5,911 bases of DNA from an uncultured Treponema sp. Lineage in GTDB: Bacteria > Spirochaetota > Spirochaetia > Treponematales > Treponemataceae. Location: positions 1-5,911 of the forward strand of contig CAKZZK010000210.1 of assembly GCA_937885235.1 (NCBI GenBank), written 5' to 3'. Below the pieces are notes generated by a model that was not told the DNA's origin, made no database searches, and saw only the letters and a program-made list of their open reading frames with translations. Position 1 is the stretch's first letter; each line of letters starts with the position of its first letter. Positions 4,512 through 5,911 of this stretch are shown here, piece by piece. The position numbers and the translations under genes were made by a program.

Positions 4512-5911
4512 GTCATGTTTGATGTAGGCGACAAGGTAAATCAGGAACTGAAAGCCTTTGGCGCCAATATTACAGTTACCTCAAAAAACGCTTCTATCCT
4601 GAAGGACATCTACGGACTGGAGGAAGGCTCCGCGCCGAAGGAGTACCTTCTGGAAGAAGACGTAGGCAAACTGAAGACGATCTTCTGGACGAATAATATA
4701 GTCGCCTTTTCGCCGCACCTGACAGGCAGTATAAAACTGGAAAACGGCGAAACGGTTGCGTTAACAGGAACCTGGTTTGATCATTACATGAAACTGCCTA
4801 CCGGTGAAGAGTTTTCTACCGGGGAACAGTATATGAAATCCTGGTGGCAGATCGACGGGGCCTGGCCGACAGAAAAGGATACCGATGCTGTACTGGTTGG
4901 CAAAGCCCTGGCCCAGAAGCTGAAGGTAAAGACGGGAGATGAACTGGCCTATGCCAAACAGGATGGCGGCAGAAGCTTCTTTAAAATCGCCGGGGTCGTC
5001 AGCGGCGGCGGGGAAGAAGAAAACCAGATCGTAGCGCAGCTGCCGGCGGTTCAGGAAGCGCTGGGTCTGCCGGGAAAAATCGACACGATCAATGTCAGCG
5101 CTATGACCACGCCGGAAAACGAACTGGCGCGCAGGGCGGCGGCAAACCCCAAAAGCCTTTCCCTGAAAGAATATGAAATCTGGTACTGTACTTCTTATGT
5201 CAGTTCCATTGCCTTCCAGATTGAGGAGGTGATCCAGAAGCACAAGGCCATCATGGACGAGAAGGATCCTCAGAACCGCATCGGCCTGCTCGTCGACGAG
5301 TGGGGCACCTGGTGGGACGAGGAGCCTGGCACCATCCCCGGTCACCTGTATCAACAGAATGCCCTGCGCGACGCCTTCGTGGCATCTCTCTCACTGAACG
5401 TATTCCATAAGTACACCGACCGTGTGAAGATGACGAACATTGCACAGGTGGTAAACGTGCTGCAGTCGATGATCCTCACCGACCAGGAGGGCACGGGCCA
5501 CATGGTGCTCACGCCGACCTATCATGTCTTCGAGATGTACACCCCGTTCCAGGAGGCCACTTATCTGCCCGTCGACCTGAACTCTGAGATCATGCAGGTG
5601 AGCAAGGCCTACTTCAAGGAGAAAGAGGGTGCGCAGGATGCCGGCTATCGCCCCTGCCCCATGCTCTCTGCCTCTGCCGCCAAGACACAGGACGGCTCTA
5701 TCGTCTTCGCCCTGACAAACGTATCCCTCGACAAGGCCCAGACACTCGACATCAACATCGAGGGCTTCAAGGCCAAGTCGGTTACCGGCCGTATCCTCAC
5801 CTCGAAGAATGCCGCCGACTTCAACGACTTCCAGCACCCCAACGTCGTGGCTCCCACGGAGTACAAGGATGCCAAGCTCTCGAAGAAGGGCGTGCTCACC
5901 GTCAAGGTTCC
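3474..5911 (+). CDS. Composite open frame: PBP2 head, FtsX-type permease middle, GH51 tail; probably an assembly chimera
   Basis: Translation from ATG 3474 runs 812 codons to the window edge with no stop. The product is three unrelated partial proteins in one frame: PBP2 to about residue 346, an ABC-permease extracytoplasmic domain at about 343-586, and the end of a GH51 arabinofuranosidase from about 583. An automatic caller would report one large protein, probably named after PBP2, which would be misleading. Each piece lacks parts its family needs: PBP2 has no SxN or KTG motif, the permease no membrane helices, and GH51 no acid/base half. Codon choice changes at the same points. All three pieces are normally extracytoplasmic, so a fusion would be topologically possible behind the single PBP2 anchor. 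I still judge a contig artefact far more likely. The three parts are described separately below. Confidence 0.7.
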   Translation, partial: MLTSNYHGHTGEFLQNDDSVEKTARLTFLIIFFIFIFAIYALKLFSLQIVQGEVYRSRSHQISSTVSTIPAQRGEIFDRNANLPLVINNDSFSVSIIPGEIPNDLYDTVTLKLSGYLGISKASIDAKIPKNQRHSFSTFEVRSNVPFSTISNIAENSTDLPGVSWASKPVRNYVTSGSISHILGYVGTITKEELTELFNYGYTANSVVGKMGIERQYDKLLQGKPGRESRTIDARGHVLSEVPIVEPPQSGKNIVLTIDNTIQTLAEKALGERVGSVVVLKPASGEILAMVSYPYFDSNLLSSDDFSSEYARVSLDRNKPLLNRAVNAAYPPASTFKTIMATAMLNVMFDVGDKVNQELKAFGANITVTSKNASILKDIYGLEEGSAPKEYLLEEDVGKLKTIFWTNNIVAFSPHLTGSIKLENGETVALTGTWFDHYMKLPTGEEFSTGEQYMKSWWQIDGAWPTEKDTDAVLVGKALAQKLKVKTGDELAYAKQDGGRSFFKIAGVVSGGGEEENQIVAQLPAVQEALGLPGKIDTINVSAMTTPENELARRAAANPKSLSLKEYEIWYCTSYVSSIAFQIEEVIQKHKAIMDEKDPQNRIGLLVDEWGTWWDEEPGTIPGHLYQQNALRDAFVASLSLNVFHKYTDRVKMTNIAQVVNVLQSMILTDQEGTGHMVLTPTYHVFEMYTPFQEATYLPVDLNSEIMQVSKAYFKEKEGAQDAGYRPCPMLSASAAKTQDGSIVFALTNVSLDKAQTLDINIEGFKAKSVTGRILTSKNAADFNDFQHPNVVAPTEYKDAKLSKKGVLTVKV
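4494..4523. other. Junction 1: PBP2 sequence changes to ABC-permease sequence
   Basis: Up to about ATAMLN (residues 341-346) the frame reads as PBP2 after STFK. From VMFDVGDKVNQELKAFGANI onward it reads as an FtsX-type permease. In that permease family the words just before DVGDKV are typically the end of the first membrane helix, often of the kind A-ALLN or A-AMLN. The short text ATAMLN therefore fits both proteins. This suggests the two were joined through a short shared nucleotide stretch around 4494-4513. The exact breakpoint cannot be fixed from sequence alone. Confidence 0.65.
4500..5231 (+). CDS. FtsX/MacB-type ABC transporter permease, extracytoplasmic domain fragment
   Basis: Residues of about 343-586 of the composite frame match, by family memory, the large extracytoplasmic domain of an FtsX-like ABC permease. 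It opens with DVGDKVNQELKAFGANITVT, the segment that follows the first membrane helix in this family, and closes with EYEIWYCTSYVSSIAFQIEE, which lies before the later helices. Between them are family-like stretches such as DAVLVGKALAQKLKVKTGDE and FKIAGVVSGGGEEENQIVAQ, the latter typical of MacB-like core domains. All membrane helices and both true ends are absent. The transported substrate cannot be told; relatives of this kind occur in Negativicutes beside ATP-binding subunits, but none is present here. Lys is 12 of 20 AAA by hand count, unlike both flanks. Confidence 0.72.
5217..5240. other. Junction 2: ABC-permease sequence changes to GH51 sequence
   Basis: The permease reading is convincing through SSIAFQIEE, and the GH51 reading from about EEVIQKHKAIMDEKDP. 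The words IEEVI fit both families, so the join probably lies in a short shared nucleotide stretch near 5220-5237. Codon style changes immediately after it, to almost exclusive AAG for Lys and mostly GAC for Asp. The frame is kept. Confidence 0.65.
5220..5911 (+). CDS. GH51 alpha-L-arabinofuranosidase, C-terminal fragment, runs off the window
   Basis: GH51 enzymes release arabinofuranose from arabinoxylan and arabinan side chains. The fragment starts in the late part of the TIM barrel and contains VDEWGTWWDEEPG. The Glu of DEWG (residue 609 of the composite frame) corresponds to the family's catalytic nucleophile. It continues with LYQQNALRDAFVASLSLNVF, RVKMTNIAQVVNVLQSMILT and TPTYHVFEMYTPFQEATYLP, all typical of GH51 and of its C-terminal beta-sandwich. 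The N-terminal half, with the GNE acid/base motif, is missing because of junction 2, and the stop is beyond 5911. Sequence style and strong preference for C/G-ending codons (AAG 17 of 18 Lys, GAC 12 of 15 Asp by hand count) suggest Prevotella or a close Bacteroidales relative. The taxon is from memory, not a search. Confidence 0.85.
   Translation, partial: MEEVIQKHKAIMDEKDPQNRIGLLVDEWGTWWDEEPGTIPGHLYQQNALRDAFVASLSLNVFHKYTDRVKMTNIAQVVNVLQSMILTDQEGTGHMVLTPTYHVFEMYTPFQEATYLPVDLNSEIMQVSKAYFKEKEGAQDAGYRPCPMLSASAAKTQDGSIVFALTNVSLDKAQTLDINIEGFKAKSVTGRILTSKNAADFNDFQHPNVVAPTEYKDAKLSKKGVLTVKV

Noticed and set aside
4494..5240. Insertion of a mobile element into mrdA
   Set aside because: The middle segment has no transposase or integrase, no terminal inverted repeats or target duplication, and the PBP2 sequence does not resume after it.
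4761..5354. A 197-codon minus-strand open frame that spans junction 2
   Set aside because: It is antisense to the permease and GH51 pieces, which have clear family matches on the plus strand; it crosses a suspected artificial join and has no recognisable domain.
5391..5837. A 148-codon minus-strand open frame
   Set aside because: It mirrors the GH51 fragment, where C/G-ending codons reduce antisense stops. The Leu, Gly and Glu rich translation matches no family I know.
3474..5911. A novel three-domain cell-wall enzyme
   Set aside because: Every part is incomplete at the joins, essential catalytic motifs are missing, and codon choice changes at the same points, which fits contig chimerism better than evolution of a fusion.

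Overview
The window holds two kinds of sequence. Positions 1 to about 4510 are a compact, co-directional cell-shape operon: a membrane-anchored TPR protein, mreB, mreC, mreD and the first ~346 codons of mrdA (penicillin-binding protein 2). The genes are packed by 30 nt, 2 nt, a 4-nt overlap and a 1-nt overlap, so co-transcription and translational coupling are very likely. The order mreB-mreC-mreD-pbp2 is the classic elongasome cluster. MreB filaments work with MreC and MreD and the transpeptidase PBP2 (normally followed by the glycosyltransferase RodA) to build lateral wall peptidoglycan. From memory of family sequences, MreB (GIDLGTCNTLIY, EESLAAAIGA) and PBP2 (SYPYFDSN, YPPASTFK) look most like Treponema-type spirochaetes. 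This was not checked by a search.

From about 4500 to the end the reading frame opened by mrdA stays open without a stop, but its content changes twice. About 4500-5231 matches the extracytoplasmic domain of an FtsX/MacB-type ABC transporter permease, with a Negativicutes-like flavour. About 5220-5911 matches the C-terminal part of a GH51 alpha-L-arabinofuranosidase of Prevotella/Bacteroidales type, with the motif VDEWGTWWD. Hand-counted codon choice changes with the content. Asp is mostly GAT in the PBP2 part and mostly GAC in the GH51 part. Lys is 12 of 20 AAA in the middle part and 17 of 18 AAG in the last.

The simplest reading is that the window comes from a metagenome (rumen- or gut-like community) and the contig is a three-way assembly chimera whose two joins happen to be in frame. 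It is probably not a real PBP2-permease-glycosidase fusion. PBP2 is cut 9 residues after its SxxK motif and lacks SxN and KTG. The permease piece has no membrane segments. The GH51 piece has the nucleophile but not the acid/base region. Annotation up to about 4500 is reliable. Anything inferred from linkage across 4500-4525 or 5215-5240 should not be trusted.

No tRNA, rRNA, CRISPR, insertion sequence or clear terminator was seen, and no stretch over 300 bases lacks coding sequence.
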